Below the pieces are notes generated by a model that ran no database searches, was not told the DNA's origin, and worked only from the letters and a program-made list of their open reading frames with translations. A stretch of DNA of 53,068 nt from Paraburkholderia tagetis. Lineage in GTDB: Bacteria > Pseudomonadota > Gammaproteobacteria > Burkholderiales > Burkholderiaceae. Positions 27,501 through 34,600 of the stretch are shown piece after piece (the first letter of the stretch is position 1; every line of letters begins with the position of its first letter). A program made the position numbers and the translations under genes. The stretch covers positions 1-53,068 of the forward strand of contig NZ_JAKLJA010000043.1 in the NCBI RefSeq assembly GCF_022213065.1, in the 5' to 3' direction.

Positions 27501-27544
27501 CGATTTTCTATGACACTGAAGGGGTGCGTCAGCATGTTGAATGA
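24536..27544 (+). CDS. soxA: Sarcosine oxidase alpha subunit
   Basis: The 1002-residue large subunit binds NAD+ and tetrahydrofolate and channels the C1 unit. The N-terminal part (about 1-95) is a 2Fe-2S-like fold without cluster cysteines. A Rossmann domain follows (DVLVVGGGPTGLLAAHTAG at about 171), and the C-terminal third (about 600-1002) is a GcvT-like aminomethyltransferase domain (GILDASTLGKIDIQGPDA, FSGELAYEVNVPA). It starts inside the soxD stop and overlaps soxG by 11 bp, so the four sox genes are translationally coupled. Confidence 0.96.
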   Translation: MSQKNRLGAGGRINRAIPLTFTFNGRAYQGYQGDTLASALLANDVHFVARSFKYHRPRGIVTADVAEPNAVVQLERGAYTVPNARSTEIELYQGLVATSVNAEPSLEHDRMAINQKFSRFLPAGFYYKTFMWPRKFWPKYEEKIREAAGLGKAPEVRDGDRYDKCFAHCDVLVVGGGPTGLLAAHTAGRAGARVILVDDQRELGGSLLSCKTEIDGRPAIQWVEKIEAELAAMPDVKILSRSTAFGYQDHNLVTVTQRLTEHLAVSTRKGTRELLWKIRAKRVILATGAHERPIVFGNNDLPGVMMASAVSTYIHRYGVLPGRKAVVFANNDAGYRCALDLKACGAEVTVVDSRAQGKGALQDAARRQGVKIMNNAAIMAAHGKLRVSSVEVVAYSNGQTGAKQADLPCDLVAMSGGFSPVLHLFAQSGGKAHWNDAKACFTPGKRMQQEVSVGAAVGEFSLARGLTQAVDAGIDATKSLGFNVTRPQVPKAAEITETPLQPLWLVGSRKAAPRGPKQFVDFQNDVAASDILLAAREGFESVEHVKRYTAMGFGTDQGKLGNINGMAILADALGKSIPETGTTTFRPNYTPVTFGTIAGRELGDFLDPIRKTCIHEWHEENGALFEDVGNWKRPWYYPKKGEDMHAALKRECLAVRNSVGILDASTLGKIDIQGPDAAKLLNWVYTNPWLKLEVGKCRYGLMLDENGMVFDDGVTVRLGPQHYMMTTTTGGAARVLTWLERWLQTEWPDMKVRLSSVTDHWATFAVVGPKSRKVLQKVCKDIDFDNAAFPFMSYRNGTVVGAKSRVMRISFSGELAYEVNVPANAGRAVWEALMAAGAEFNITPYGTETMHVLRAEKGYIIVGQDTDGSVTPFDLGMGGLVSQTKDFLGRRSLKRSDTAKDGRKQFVGLLTDDAKFVLPEGGQIVAVDAQQRADGTTPMLGHVTSSYYSPILDRSIALAVVKGGQNKTGEHVVISLADGRRVKAKIASPIFYDTEGVRQHVE

Positions 27545-28169
27545 AACGATGGATAAGGCGCCCCTCGCGGAGCGTTCGGCAACGGTGCGGCTCGAATCGC
27601 CTTTCGTCGGCGTGGCCGGCTTGCTCAAGGCCCAGGAGGGCCGTGGAACGAAGGGATTCACGATGCGCGAGCTGCCGTTTCGCGATCTCGTGAACGTGCG
27701 CGGCGACCTGAGCGATCCGGCCTTCGTGGACGCATTTGCTCAGGTGGTCGGCTGCCAGCCGCCCGCGCAGCCCAACACGGTCGCGCAGGGCAACGGCTAC
27801 GACGTGCTGTGGCTGGGCCCGGACGAATGGTTCGTGCGCTCGAACGCAGCGGTCCAGGCAGGCGTGCTCGAAGAGAAGCTCGCCCCCGCACTCGGCGAGG
27901 CCTACGCGGCCGCCGTGGACGTGGGCAGCGGCTACACGGTGGTGGAGATCGAGGGCGCGCGCACGCGTGAGCTGCTTTCGCGCGGCTGCCCGCTCGATCT
28001 GCATCCGAACCTGTTCAAGCCGGGCCAGTGCGCGCAGAGCGTCTTTTTCAAGGCCTCGATCGTGCTGGTTCCCACCGGTGAAGACCGCTTCGAGATCGTC
28101 GTGCGCCGCAGCTTCGCCGATTACTTCTGCCGCATCATGCTCGACGCCACCGCGTCGCTCGCGTCATGA
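27534..28169 (+). CDS. soxG: Sarcosine oxidase gamma subunit
   Basis: The 211-residue fourth subunit, a GcvT-related fold without known catalysis that stabilises the complex. The start MLNETMDKAPLAE at 27534 overlaps the 3' end of soxA. Typical features are GYDVLWLGPDEWFVRS, DVGSGYTVVEIEGARTRELLSRGCPLDLHP and the FEIVVRRSFADYF ending. The stop overlaps the next start (ATGA), which joins the FolB-like gene to the sox unit. Confidence 0.93.
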   Translation: MLNETMDKAPLAERSATVRLESPFVGVAGLLKAQEGRGTKGFTMRELPFRDLVNVRGDLSDPAFVDAFAQVVGCQPPAQPNTVAQGNGYDVLWLGPDEWFVRSNAAVQAGVLEEKLAPALGEAYAAAVDVGSGYTVVEIEGARTRELLSRGCPLDLHPNLFKPGQCAQSVFFKASIVLVPTGEDRFEIVVRRSFADYFCRIMLDATASLAS

Positions 28170-28615
28170 AGATCGTCGACGGAACGTTCGATCCGGCGCA
28201 TATAGCGCTCGATGCGCCCGCTTCGCGCGGGCGCGGCTGGAGCGTGTTCGTCGAAGGCTTGAGCGTGCCCGCGCGCATCGGCATTCACCCGCACGAGCAC
28301 GGCCAGCCGCAGCCGCTCGTGATCGACGCGCAGCTCGGCTACCGCTCGATGCCGAAAGAAGAGAGCGACTGGATCGACTACGAGAACTATTGCGCGCGCA
28401 TCGCCGAGTTTCTTGCGAAGAAACCACATACGCGGCTGCTCGAAACACTGGTAGCCGATATCGCGGCGCTCTCGTTTCGCGAGTGGCCCGCGCTGGATAC
28501 GCTCACGATCGAAGTGCACAAGCCGAAGATCCGGCCTGGCACGCGGCGCATTGGCGTATCGCTCGAATGGACGCGCGCCGATTATTTGCAGTGGAGCGCG
28601 ACAGGACGTTGGTAG
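28166..28615 (+). CDS. Dihydroneopterin aldolase-like protein (FolB fold)
   Basis: A 149-residue protein of the T-fold pterin enzymes. It has VFVEGLSVPARIGIHPHEHG with the conserved Glu and ends in the EVHKPKIRPGTRRIGV strand, where the KP Lys matches the catalytic Lys of FolB. The 20-residue N-terminal extension makes it longer than housekeeping FolB (about 120). The start overlaps the soxG stop, so it is the fifth gene of the sox unit. I infer that it supports the folate pool that accepts the C1 group from sarcosine, or acts on a related pterin. It may not be the cell's main FolB. Confidence 0.8.
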   Translation: MKIVDGTFDPAHIALDAPASRGRGWSVFVEGLSVPARIGIHPHEHGQPQPLVIDAQLGYRSMPKEESDWIDYENYCARIAEFLAKKPHTRLLETLVADIAALSFREWPALDTLTIEVHKPKIRPGTRRIGVSLEWTRADYLQWSATGRW

Positions 28616-28649
28616 CGTAGTGCGCCGTATCGCATGAAGTCCCCGCCGA

Positions 28650-28678
28650 TGTCGGCGCACGACAAGCGTGCGTCGGCT
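28650..28678 (+). promoter_or_regulatory. Putative GbdR/ArgR-type direct-repeat site upstream of fdhA
   Basis: TGTCGG, eight bases, AA, five bases, CGTCGG. The two GTCG cores are 21 bp apart. It ends about 100 bp before the fdhA start and has 16 identities with the site upstream of cbcX, including ACGACAAG in the middle. Confidence 0.55.
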
Positions 28679-28779
28679 TTTGTACATCGCGGGGGGCGTG
28701 CGGCGGGCTACGCTCCAGATATCGCTGCGTGCGCGGCCTTGCATGCGGACAGCAGCGTCAACTCACCAGGAGACAAGTG

Positions 28780-29976
28780 ATGAGCAGCAATCGAGGCGTG
28801 GTATATCAAGGGCCGGGCAAAGTCGAAGTGCAAAAGATCGACTATCCGAAGATGGTCGATCCGACCGGCCGCGCGATCGGTCATGGTGTGATTCTCAAGG
28901 TAGTCAGCACGAATATCTGCGGTTCGGACCAGCATATGGTGCGCGGCCGTACCACGGCGCCGGTCGGCCTCGTGCTCGGTCACGAGATCACGGGCGAAGT
29001 GGTCGAGATTGGTAAGGATGTCGAAACGCTCAAGCTCGGCGATCTGGTTTCGGTGCCGTTCAACGTCGCGTGCGGCCGTTGCGCGATGTGCCGCGAGCAA
29101 AACACGGGCGTGTGCCTGACCGTGAACCCGTCGCGTGCGGGCGGCGCGTATGGCTATGTCGACATGGGCGGCTGGATTGGCGGCCAGGCTGAATACGTGC
29201 TGGTGCCGTATGCCGATTTCAATCTGCTGAAGTTCCCGGACAAGGATCAGGCGATGTCGAAGATTCGCGACCTGACCTGCCTCTCCGATATTCTGCCCAC
29301 CGGCTATCACGGCGCGGTGACGGCGGGCGTGAAGCCGGGCTCGACGGTTTATATCGCGGGCGCGGGCCCCGTGGGCATGGCGGCAGCGGCATCGGCGCGC
29401 CTGCTTGGCGCGGCTTGCACGATCGTCGGCGACATGAATGCGGAGCGCCTGGCGCACGCGAAGGCGATGGGCTTCGAAGTGGTGGATCTCTCGAAGGATG
29501 CCTCGCTTGGCGAGCAGATCGAGCAGATTCTCGGCAAGCCGGAAATCGATTGTGCGGTTGACTGCGTGGGCTTTGAGGCACACGGGCATGGCACGTCGGG
29601 GCACTCGGAAGAGGCGCCTGCTACGGTGCTCAATTCGCTCATGGAGATTACGCGCCCTGCGGGCATGATCGGTATTCCGGGGCTTTATGTGACCGATGAT
29701 CCGGGTGCGAAGGATGTTGCCGCCCAGATCGGCAGCCTGAGCATTCGATTTGGCCTCGGCTGGGCGAAGTCGCATACGTTCCATACCGGGCAGACGCCGG
29801 TGCTCAAGTACAACCGCAATCTGATGCAGGCGATTCTGTTTGATCGGTTGCCGATTGCGAAGATCGTTAATGTTTCCGTTATTTCGCTGGATGATGCGCC
29901 TGAAGGCTATAAGAAGTTTGATGGCGGTGCGCCGCGGAAGTTTGTGATCGATCCGCACGGGTTGCTGGCTGCGTAA
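28780..29976 (+). CDS. fdhA: Glutathione-independent formaldehyde dehydrogenase
   Basis: Zinc alcohol-dehydrogenase-family enzyme that oxidises formaldehyde to formate with tightly bound NAD+. Length 398, the usual size. The catalytic zinc region is NICGSDQHM and GHEITGEVVE, the structural zinc site is CGRCAMCREQNTGVC and the Rossmann motif is GAGPVGMAAAASA. The start at 28780 is chosen for MSSNRGVVYQGPGKVEV, the family N-terminus. Downstream of soxBDAG it removes formaldehyde formed by demethylation of dimethylglycine and sarcosine. An operator-like site lies upstream, and the dispersed repeat follows the gene. Confidence 0.95.
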   Translation: MSSNRGVVYQGPGKVEVQKIDYPKMVDPTGRAIGHGVILKVVSTNICGSDQHMVRGRTTAPVGLVLGHEITGEVVEIGKDVETLKLGDLVSVPFNVACGRCAMCREQNTGVCLTVNPSRAGGAYGYVDMGGWIGGQAEYVLVPYADFNLLKFPDKDQAMSKIRDLTCLSDILPTGYHGAVTAGVKPGSTVYIAGAGPVGMAAAASARLLGAACTIVGDMNAERLAHAKAMGFEVVDLSKDASLGEQIEQILGKPEIDCAVDCVGFEAHGHGTSGHSEEAPATVLNSLMEITRPAGMIGIPGLYVTDDPGAKDVAAQIGSLSIRFGLGWAKSHTFHTGQTPVLKYNRNLMQAILFDRLPIAKIVNVSVISLDDAPEGYKKFDGGAPRKFVIDPHGLLAA

Positions 29977-30202
29977 TCTGGATGGCGCTTTGGCGCGTGT
30001 TGGTGGGGCTTCGGGGCTTGTTGCGGTTTCTTGTGTTCGCGGTGGCTTTGTCGCGTTTCCTTGTGATCGCAGTGGACCACTCGCCTTTAATCGGAGCGGT
30101 TCCGGAGCGTCTGCCACCACGCGCCGTATATCGGAGTGACTAAGGGCTCATACCTCCGGCGGCGCTACGCGCGCCGTGAGGCATAACCCAAAACCAGTGG
30201 AG

Positions 30203-30236
30203 CGCATGCGCATCGATAGGGCGCATGCGTTTTTTT
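30203..30236 (+). terminator. Hairpin plus T-run inside repeat copy 2
   Basis: Stem CGCATGCGC/GCGCATGCG (9 bp, loop ATCGATAGG) followed by seven T. It would end transcripts coming from fdhA, 227 bp upstream. The equivalent in copy 3 (about 45050-45085) has decayed to GCATGCATTCTTG. Confidence 0.7.
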
Positions 30237-30423
30237 GCTTGTTCAGGCAGTACCCATGGGTTTCCCATGCAGACCCGACCGCCGCGCGCGTAGCGAGCAG
30301 CGGGATGAATGAGTCCTTTGTCACTGAGTGGGAATGTGCGGGGTGACGGATGCCCCGGAACCACTTCGATTAAAGGCAAGAGGTGGACGGCGTCACACTG
30401 GCGGTTTGAGCCGCTTTCTTTTG

Positions 30424-30457
30424 CCTACTTTTCTTTGCGGCTGCAAAGAAAAGTAGG
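30424..30457. terminator. 15-bp perfect hairpin in repeat copy 2
   Basis: CCTACTTTTCTTTGC and GCAAAGAAAAGTAGG form a perfect 15-bp stem with a 4-nt loop. It is almost identical to the two hairpins in copy 3. It lies about 90 bp beyond the stop of the minus-strand regulator and can form on either strand. Confidence 0.6.
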
Positions 30458-30548
30458 TGCCGCCCCGCACAGGGGCAACGCTAGCAGACCACCGCGAATA
30501 CAAGGAAACGCGAAAGAAGAAAACACCAGAGGCGCCGCAACAAAAAAA

Positions 30549-31571
30549 TCAATGCGTAGAAAGCGACTGCGCAACCATCACAGACGGCGTATCCACCCCA
30601 GAAAGCGGCGCGATGCGCTTACGTCGCTCACCCGTAGGCGCATTCCCAAACGCATCCCGATAGCTCTTGCTGAAATGGCAAGCAGACTGAAATCCACACG
30701 CCATCGTGATCTGCATAATCGACATGTCGGTTTGCAACAACAATTCCCGCGCCCGCCGCAACCGCAGGGTCAGATAATAATGCGTCGGCGTCATCCCAAG
30801 ATGCTCATGAAAGAGCCGCTGCAACTGCCGTTGCGACATATTCGCGAGCCGCGCGAGCTCTTCGCGTGAGAGCGGCTCTTCGATATTGTTTTCCATCAGC
30901 GCAATCACTTCGAACAGTGACTTGTTCGCCGACCCAAGCCGCGCCACCAATGGCATGCGCTGCTGCGCACTGGTATCGCGCACGTGCTCGACCACGAACT
31001 GCTCTGCGATCTGCGTGACGCGCGCGGTGCCCACGCGCGCCGTGATCAGGTTCAGCATCATGTCGAGCGGGGCCACGCCGCCGGTGCAGGTCACGCGGTC
31101 GCGGTCGATCACGAAGAGTTCCTTGAGAAAGCGCGTCGACGGAAACTCCTCTTTGAGCGCCGACATGTTCTCCCAGTGGATCGCGCATGCATAGCCCGAC
31201 AGCAGGCCCGCCTTGGCGAGCGCATACGTGCCGGTGCACAGGCTCCCCAGTGCGATGCCCATGCGCGCGAAGCGGCGCAGCGTGGAAAGATGCTCAGGCG
31301 TGGTGACGCGCTGTACGTCCACCCCGCCGCACACGAACACAATGTCGGGCTGGCCCACGCATTCGGCCGGGCCGGTGTCGATGGAGAGGCCGTTGCTCGC
31401 CATGACCGGGCCGCCCTCCGGGCTGATGATCGACCACCTGTACAGCGGCTGCCCGCTCAGGTAGTTAGCCATTCGAAGAACTTCGATGGCGTTCGTGAAC
31501 GCGATCATCGTGAAATTGGGCAGCGGCATGAACGCGAAATGCGCCAGTGACGCTGAACGGGCGGGCAACAT
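30549..31571 (-). CDS. GlxA-type AraC regulator (GbdR/SouR-like)
   Basis: A 340-residue transcription activator. The N-terminal DJ-1/PfpI-like domain (about 10-190) has the elbow GSLCTGTYALA. The C-terminal AraC DNA-binding domain (about 215-320) has two helix-turn-helix units (LSREELARLANMSQRQLQRLF, SIMQITMACGFQSACHFSKSY). This architecture is that of GbdR, SouR and CdhR, which sense betaine, sarcosine and carnitine derivatives in Pseudomonas. It lies between fdhA/sox and glyA, so a sarcosine- or dimethylglycine-responsive SouR-like role fits, but which of the two regulators here is GbdR cannot be settled by sequence. Confidence 0.88.
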   Translation of the reverse strand: MLPARSASLAHFAFMPLPNFTMIAFTNAIEVLRMANYLSGQPLYRWSIISPEGGPVMASNGLSIDTGPAECVGQPDIVFVCGGVDVQRVTTPEHLSTLRRFARMGIALGSLCTGTYALAKAGLLSGYACAIHWENMSALKEEFPSTRFLKELFVIDRDRVTCTGGVAPLDMMLNLITARVGTARVTQIAEQFVVEHVRDTSAQQRMPLVARLGSANKSLFEVIALMENNIEEPLSREELARLANMSQRQLQRLFHEHLGMTPTHYYLTLRLRRARELLLQTDMSIMQITMACGFQSACHFSKSYRDAFGNAPTGERRKRIAPLSGVDTPSVMVAQSLSTH

Positions 31572-32071
31572 GGGGAGACGATTCCTTTCAATCTAACGCC
31601 TTGAGCCGGAAGCCCGGGCCAAGCTACTGTAATTCTGGAAGCTGGCATGCCGAGTGTGCCATGCGGCTAAACCCTAATTCAAGCCGAAAAAAAATACGGC
31701 TCTCCCGGGTTAAAGCGCGTTCAAAGCGCTTTAAAGGCGGGCGGCCTTAGGTGACCTTGGGGCCATTCCAGTTCGCCATGAATCACGTCTGATGATTGTT
31801 GGGATCGGAGCCATTCCACCCAGAGTTGGCGCGATGGTTAGTGCGATGGTTGGCGCGCTGGTTGGCCTGATGGGAAGCGCGCCCCGTTACTTGTGAAAAA
31901 TGGACGCCGATGGCGGAAAAGGAAAAGAACGCGTCTGAATTCATACATCGGCCGGAAATACGAAAGACAAGAATAGAGCCGTCAACCCTCACCGTCCAGA
32001 ACAGCGGAAACCCAGGCGGGGCGGGGCCTCTCGCGGTACCGGCCATTCATCTCACATCGTACGGACGCTCT
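31572..32071. other. Divergent regulator/glyA intergenic region
   Basis: About 500 bp with promoters for the minus-strand regulator and plus-strand glyA. It contains GGCATGCCGAGTGTGCCATGC (31645-31665), a possible autoregulatory pair of half-sites, and the 12-bp tandem repeat at 31826-31873. A frame open from 31910 into glyA gives an atypical 54-residue extension and is not taken as coding. No TGTCGC-N8-AA element was seen here. Confidence 0.5.
31826..31873 (+). repeat. 12-bp tandem repeat (TTGGCGCGATGG)x4 upstream of glyA
   Basis: Four consecutive 12-mers: TTGGCGCGATGG, TTAGTGCGATGG, TTGGCGCGCTGG, TTGGCCTGATGG. They end about 200 bp before the glyA start. The units have drifted by one to three bases each. 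Confidence 0.85.
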
Positions 32072-33346
32072 ATGTCGAACACTCAAGCTTTCTTTTCGCA
32101 GCCGCTAGCCGAGCGCGACTCCGCGGTGCGTAAAAGCATTTTGAAAGAAATCGAGCGGCAGCAGTCGCAGGTGGAAATGATCGCGTCGGAGAACATCGTG
32201 TCGCGTGCGGTGCTGGAGGCGCAGGGTTCGGTGCTGACCAACAAATACGCGGAAGGCTATCCCGGCAAGCGCTATTACGGCGGTTGCGAATTCATGGACG
32301 ATATCGAGTCGCTAGCAATTGAGCGCTTAAAGAAACTCTTTAATGCCAATTTTGCTAACGTCCAGCCGCATTCGGGCGCCCAGGCCAATGGCGCGGTCAT
32401 GCTGGCACTGGCCAAGCCGGGCGATACGGTGCTCGGCATGTCGCTCGACGCGGGCGGCCACCTCACGCACGGCGCAAAGCCCGCGCTGTCGGGCAAGTGG
32501 TTCAACGCGGTGCAGTACGGCGTGAACCGCGAAACGATGCGTATCGATTACGACCAGGTCGAGGAACTCGCGCAGCAGCACAAACCGGGTCTGATCATCG
32601 CCGGTTTTTCCGCTTATCCGCGCCAGCTGGACTTCGCGCGCTTCCGTGCGATCGCCGATAGCGTGGGCGCGAAGCTGATGGTCGACATGGCGCATATCGC
32701 CGGCGTGATTGCCGCCGGCCGCCATGCGAATCCGGTCGAGCATGCTCACGTGGTCACGTCCACCACGCACAAGACGCTGCGCGGTCCGCGTGGCGGCGTC
32801 GTGCTCACCAACGACGAAGAGATCGCCAAGAAGATCAACTCGGCCGTGTTCCCCGGCCTGCAGGGCGGCCCGCTCATGCACGTGATCGCCGGCAAGGCGG
32901 TGGCGTTCGGCGAGGCGCTCGACCCGAGCTTCACGACCTATATCGACAGCGTGCTCGCGAACGCGCAGGCGCTGGGCGAAGTGCTGAAGGCGGGCGGCGT
33001 CGATCTGGTCACGGGCGGCACGGACAACCATCTGCTGCTCGTGGACCTGCGTCCCAAGGGTCTCAAGGGCGCGCAAGTGGAGCAGGCGCTCGAGCGCGCC
33101 GGCATCACCTGCAACAAGAACGGCATCCCGTTCGATACGGAAAAGCCCACGGTCACCTCGGGCATTCGCCTGGGCACGCCGGCCGGCACGACGCGCGGTT
33201 TCGGCGTGGCGGAGTTCCGCGACATCGGCCGCCTGATTCTCGAAGTGTTCGATTCGTTGCGCGCGCACCCGGACGGCGATGCCGCCACCGAGCAGCGCGT
33301 GCGCCGCGAGATCTTCGCGCTGTGCGCACGCTTCCCGATCTATTGA
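32072..33346 (+). CDS. glyA: Serine hydroxymethyltransferase
   Basis: PLP enzyme joining glycine and 5,10-methylene-tetrahydrofolate to make serine. Length 424. PLP-lysine motif VTSTTHKTLRGPRGG and N-terminal ERQQSQVEMIASENIVS are typical. The start MSNTQAFFSQPLAE at 32072 fits the family. In this cluster it converts the glycine and C1 unit from sarcosine into serine for SdaA, so it is probably a pathway-dedicated second copy. It is followed by the dgc operon after 84 bp. Confidence 0.95.
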   Translation: MSNTQAFFSQPLAERDSAVRKSILKEIERQQSQVEMIASENIVSRAVLEAQGSVLTNKYAEGYPGKRYYGGCEFMDDIESLAIERLKKLFNANFANVQPHSGAQANGAVMLALAKPGDTVLGMSLDAGGHLTHGAKPALSGKWFNAVQYGVNRETMRIDYDQVEELAQQHKPGLIIAGFSAYPRQLDFARFRAIADSVGAKLMVDMAHIAGVIAAGRHANPVEHAHVVTSTTHKTLRGPRGGVVLTNDEEIAKKINSAVFPGLQGGPLMHVIAGKAVAFGEALDPSFTTYIDSVLANAQALGEVLKAGGVDLVTGGTDNHLLLVDLRPKGLKGAQVEQALERAGITCNKNGIPFDTEKPTVTSGIRLGTPAGTTRGFGVAEFRDIGRLILEVFDSLRAHPDGDAATEQRVRREIFALCARFPIY

Positions 33347-33430
33347 AAACCCCAAGGGCCCGGCGTACCGGGTCCACTTCCCGACGAATTCGAGCTACAT
33401 CGACGTCTGACAATACTGGAGTAGAGACAC

Positions 33431-34402
33431 ATGAGCACGCTGCATCAGGACAGCATCATCATCGACGGCCTGAACATTTCGAAGTTCGCGCGGCCGGTAT
33501 TCGAAGACATGCATAAGGGCGGCATCACGGCTGCGAACTGCACCGTGTCGGTGTGGGAGAACTTCACGAAGACGGTCGACAACATCGGCGTGATGAAGAA
33601 GCAGATTCGCGAGAACAGCGAACTGCTCACACTGGTGCGCACGACCGAAGACATTTTCCGCGCGAAAAAGGAAGGCAAGACCGGGGTCATCCTGGGCTTC
33701 CAGAATGCGCACGCGTTCGAAGACAACCTCGGCTATATCGAAGCGTTCGCCGATATGGGCGTGCGCGTCGTGCAGCTCTGCTACAACACGCAGAACCTGG
33801 TCGGCACCGGCTGCTACGAGCGTGACGGCGGGCTGTCGGACTTCGGCCGCGAAGTGATCACCGAGATGAACCGTGTCGGGATCATGGTCGACCTCTCGCA
33901 TGTCGGCGGCAACACGTCGTCGGAAGCGATCGCGTTTTCGAAGAAGCCGGTGTGCTATTCGCACATCCTGCCGCTGGGCCTGAAAGATCACCCGCGCAAC
34001 AAGAGCGATGCGCAGATCAAGGAGATCGCCGATGCGGGCGGCTTCGTCGGCGTGACGATGTTCGCACCGTTCCTCAAGCGCGGGATCGAATCGACGATCG
34101 AGGACTACATCGAGGCGATCGATTATGTCGTGAACATCGCCGGCGAAGACACGGTCGGGATCGGCACGGACTTCACGCAGGATTACGCGAAAGAGTTCTT
34201 CGACATGCTCACGCATGACAAGGGCCGTTATCGCCAACTGACCAACTTCGGCAAGATCGTCAATCCGGAAGGCATTCGCACCATCGGCGAATTCCCGAAC
34301 CTGACCGCCGCGATGGAGCGTGCCGGCTGGAAGGAGTCGCGTATCCGCAAGATCATGGGCGAGAACTGGGTGCGTGTGTACAAGGACGTCTGGGGCGCAT
34401 AA
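33431..34402 (+). CDS. M19 dipeptidase-like protein with degenerate metal site
   Basis: A 323-residue protein of the renal (membrane) dipeptidase fold. It retains H157 (DLSHVGG), H178 (CYSHIL), DHPRN and GIGTDF. The N-terminal zinc ligands that are normally HxD in a DGHND motif read L14 and I16 (DGLNIS), and the bridging Glu of the EG.H motif reads Q91 (GFQNAH). Three of the five usual metal ligands are thus changed, so it is unlikely to be a standard dipeptidase. It heads the operon with the V4R-like gene, dgcA, dgcB and the ETF genes, an order I recall from the dgc locus of Pseudomonas (PA5396-PA5401). Function unknown. Confidence 0.8.
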   Translation: MSTLHQDSIIIDGLNISKFARPVFEDMHKGGITAANCTVSVWENFTKTVDNIGVMKKQIRENSELLTLVRTTEDIFRAKKEGKTGVILGFQNAHAFEDNLGYIEAFADMGVRVVQLCYNTQNLVGTGCYERDGGLSDFGREVITEMNRVGIMVDLSHVGGNTSSEAIAFSKKPVCYSHILPLGLKDHPRNKSDAQIKEIADAGGFVGVTMFAPFLKRGIESTIEDYIEAIDYVVNIAGEDTVGIGTDFTQDYAKEFFDMLTHDKGRYRQLTNFGKIVNPEGIRTIGEFPNLTAAMERAGWKESRIRKIMGENWVRVYKDVWGA

Positions 34403-34438
34403 GCCGCACGACAGCCGCACGACAGTCGAACGAGCAAG

Positions 34439-34498
34439 CGCAACAACAAACGCAACAACAAACGCAACAACAAGCGCAACAACAAACGAAGCAAAAAG
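34439..34498 (+). repeat. 12-bp tandem repeat (CGCAACAACAAA)x4 plus decayed unit
   Basis: Four consecutive 12-mers (one with a G in the last position) followed by a decayed CGAAGCAAAAAG. They lie in the 198-bp gap between the dipeptidase-like and V4R-like genes and are C/A-rich and free of structure, in contrast with the GC-rich surroundings. A hairpin GTGCCCGCG/CGCGGGCAC follows at 34513-34537. Confidence 0.85.
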
Positions 34499-34512
34499 CG
34501 AAATAACGGGAC

Positions 34513-34537
34513 GTGCCCGCGCAAGCCGCGCGGGCAC
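34513..34537 (+). other. GC hairpin between dipeptidase-like and V4R-like genes
   Basis: A 9-bp stem GTGCCCGCG/CGCGGGCAC with a 7-nt loop and no T-run. It is more likely an mRNA processing or stability structure within the operon than a terminator. Confidence 0.4.
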
Positions 34538-34600
34538 GCGGGCGATGCCGCGCCTGCGCAACGACGCAATCGGCTTTTTTCCCCTCACGGAGTCACTACG

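Larger units (their letters stand above)
30045..30515. repeat. Dispersed intergenic repeat, full copy 2 (two inverted arms)
   Basis: The left arm (about 30060-30186) contains the ATCGGAGCGGTTCCGGAGCG to GAGGCATAAC block seen at 15400 and 44900. The right arm (about 30315-30515) runs back in partly inverted order: GGATGCCCCGGAACCACTTC, GGCGTCACACTGGCGG, GCCGCTTTCTTTTGCC, a 15-bp hairpin, then GCCCCGCACAGGGGCAACGCT, which is the inverse of AGCGTTGCCCCTGTGCGGGGC. A hairpin with T-run lies between the arms. No coding signal was found. It fills the gap between convergent fdhA and the regulator gene. Confidence 0.85.

Noticed and set aside
31910..32071. 54-residue N-terminal extension of GlyA
   Set aside because: GlyA families start near MSNTQAFF or equivalent, and the extension has no matching pattern or ribosome site.
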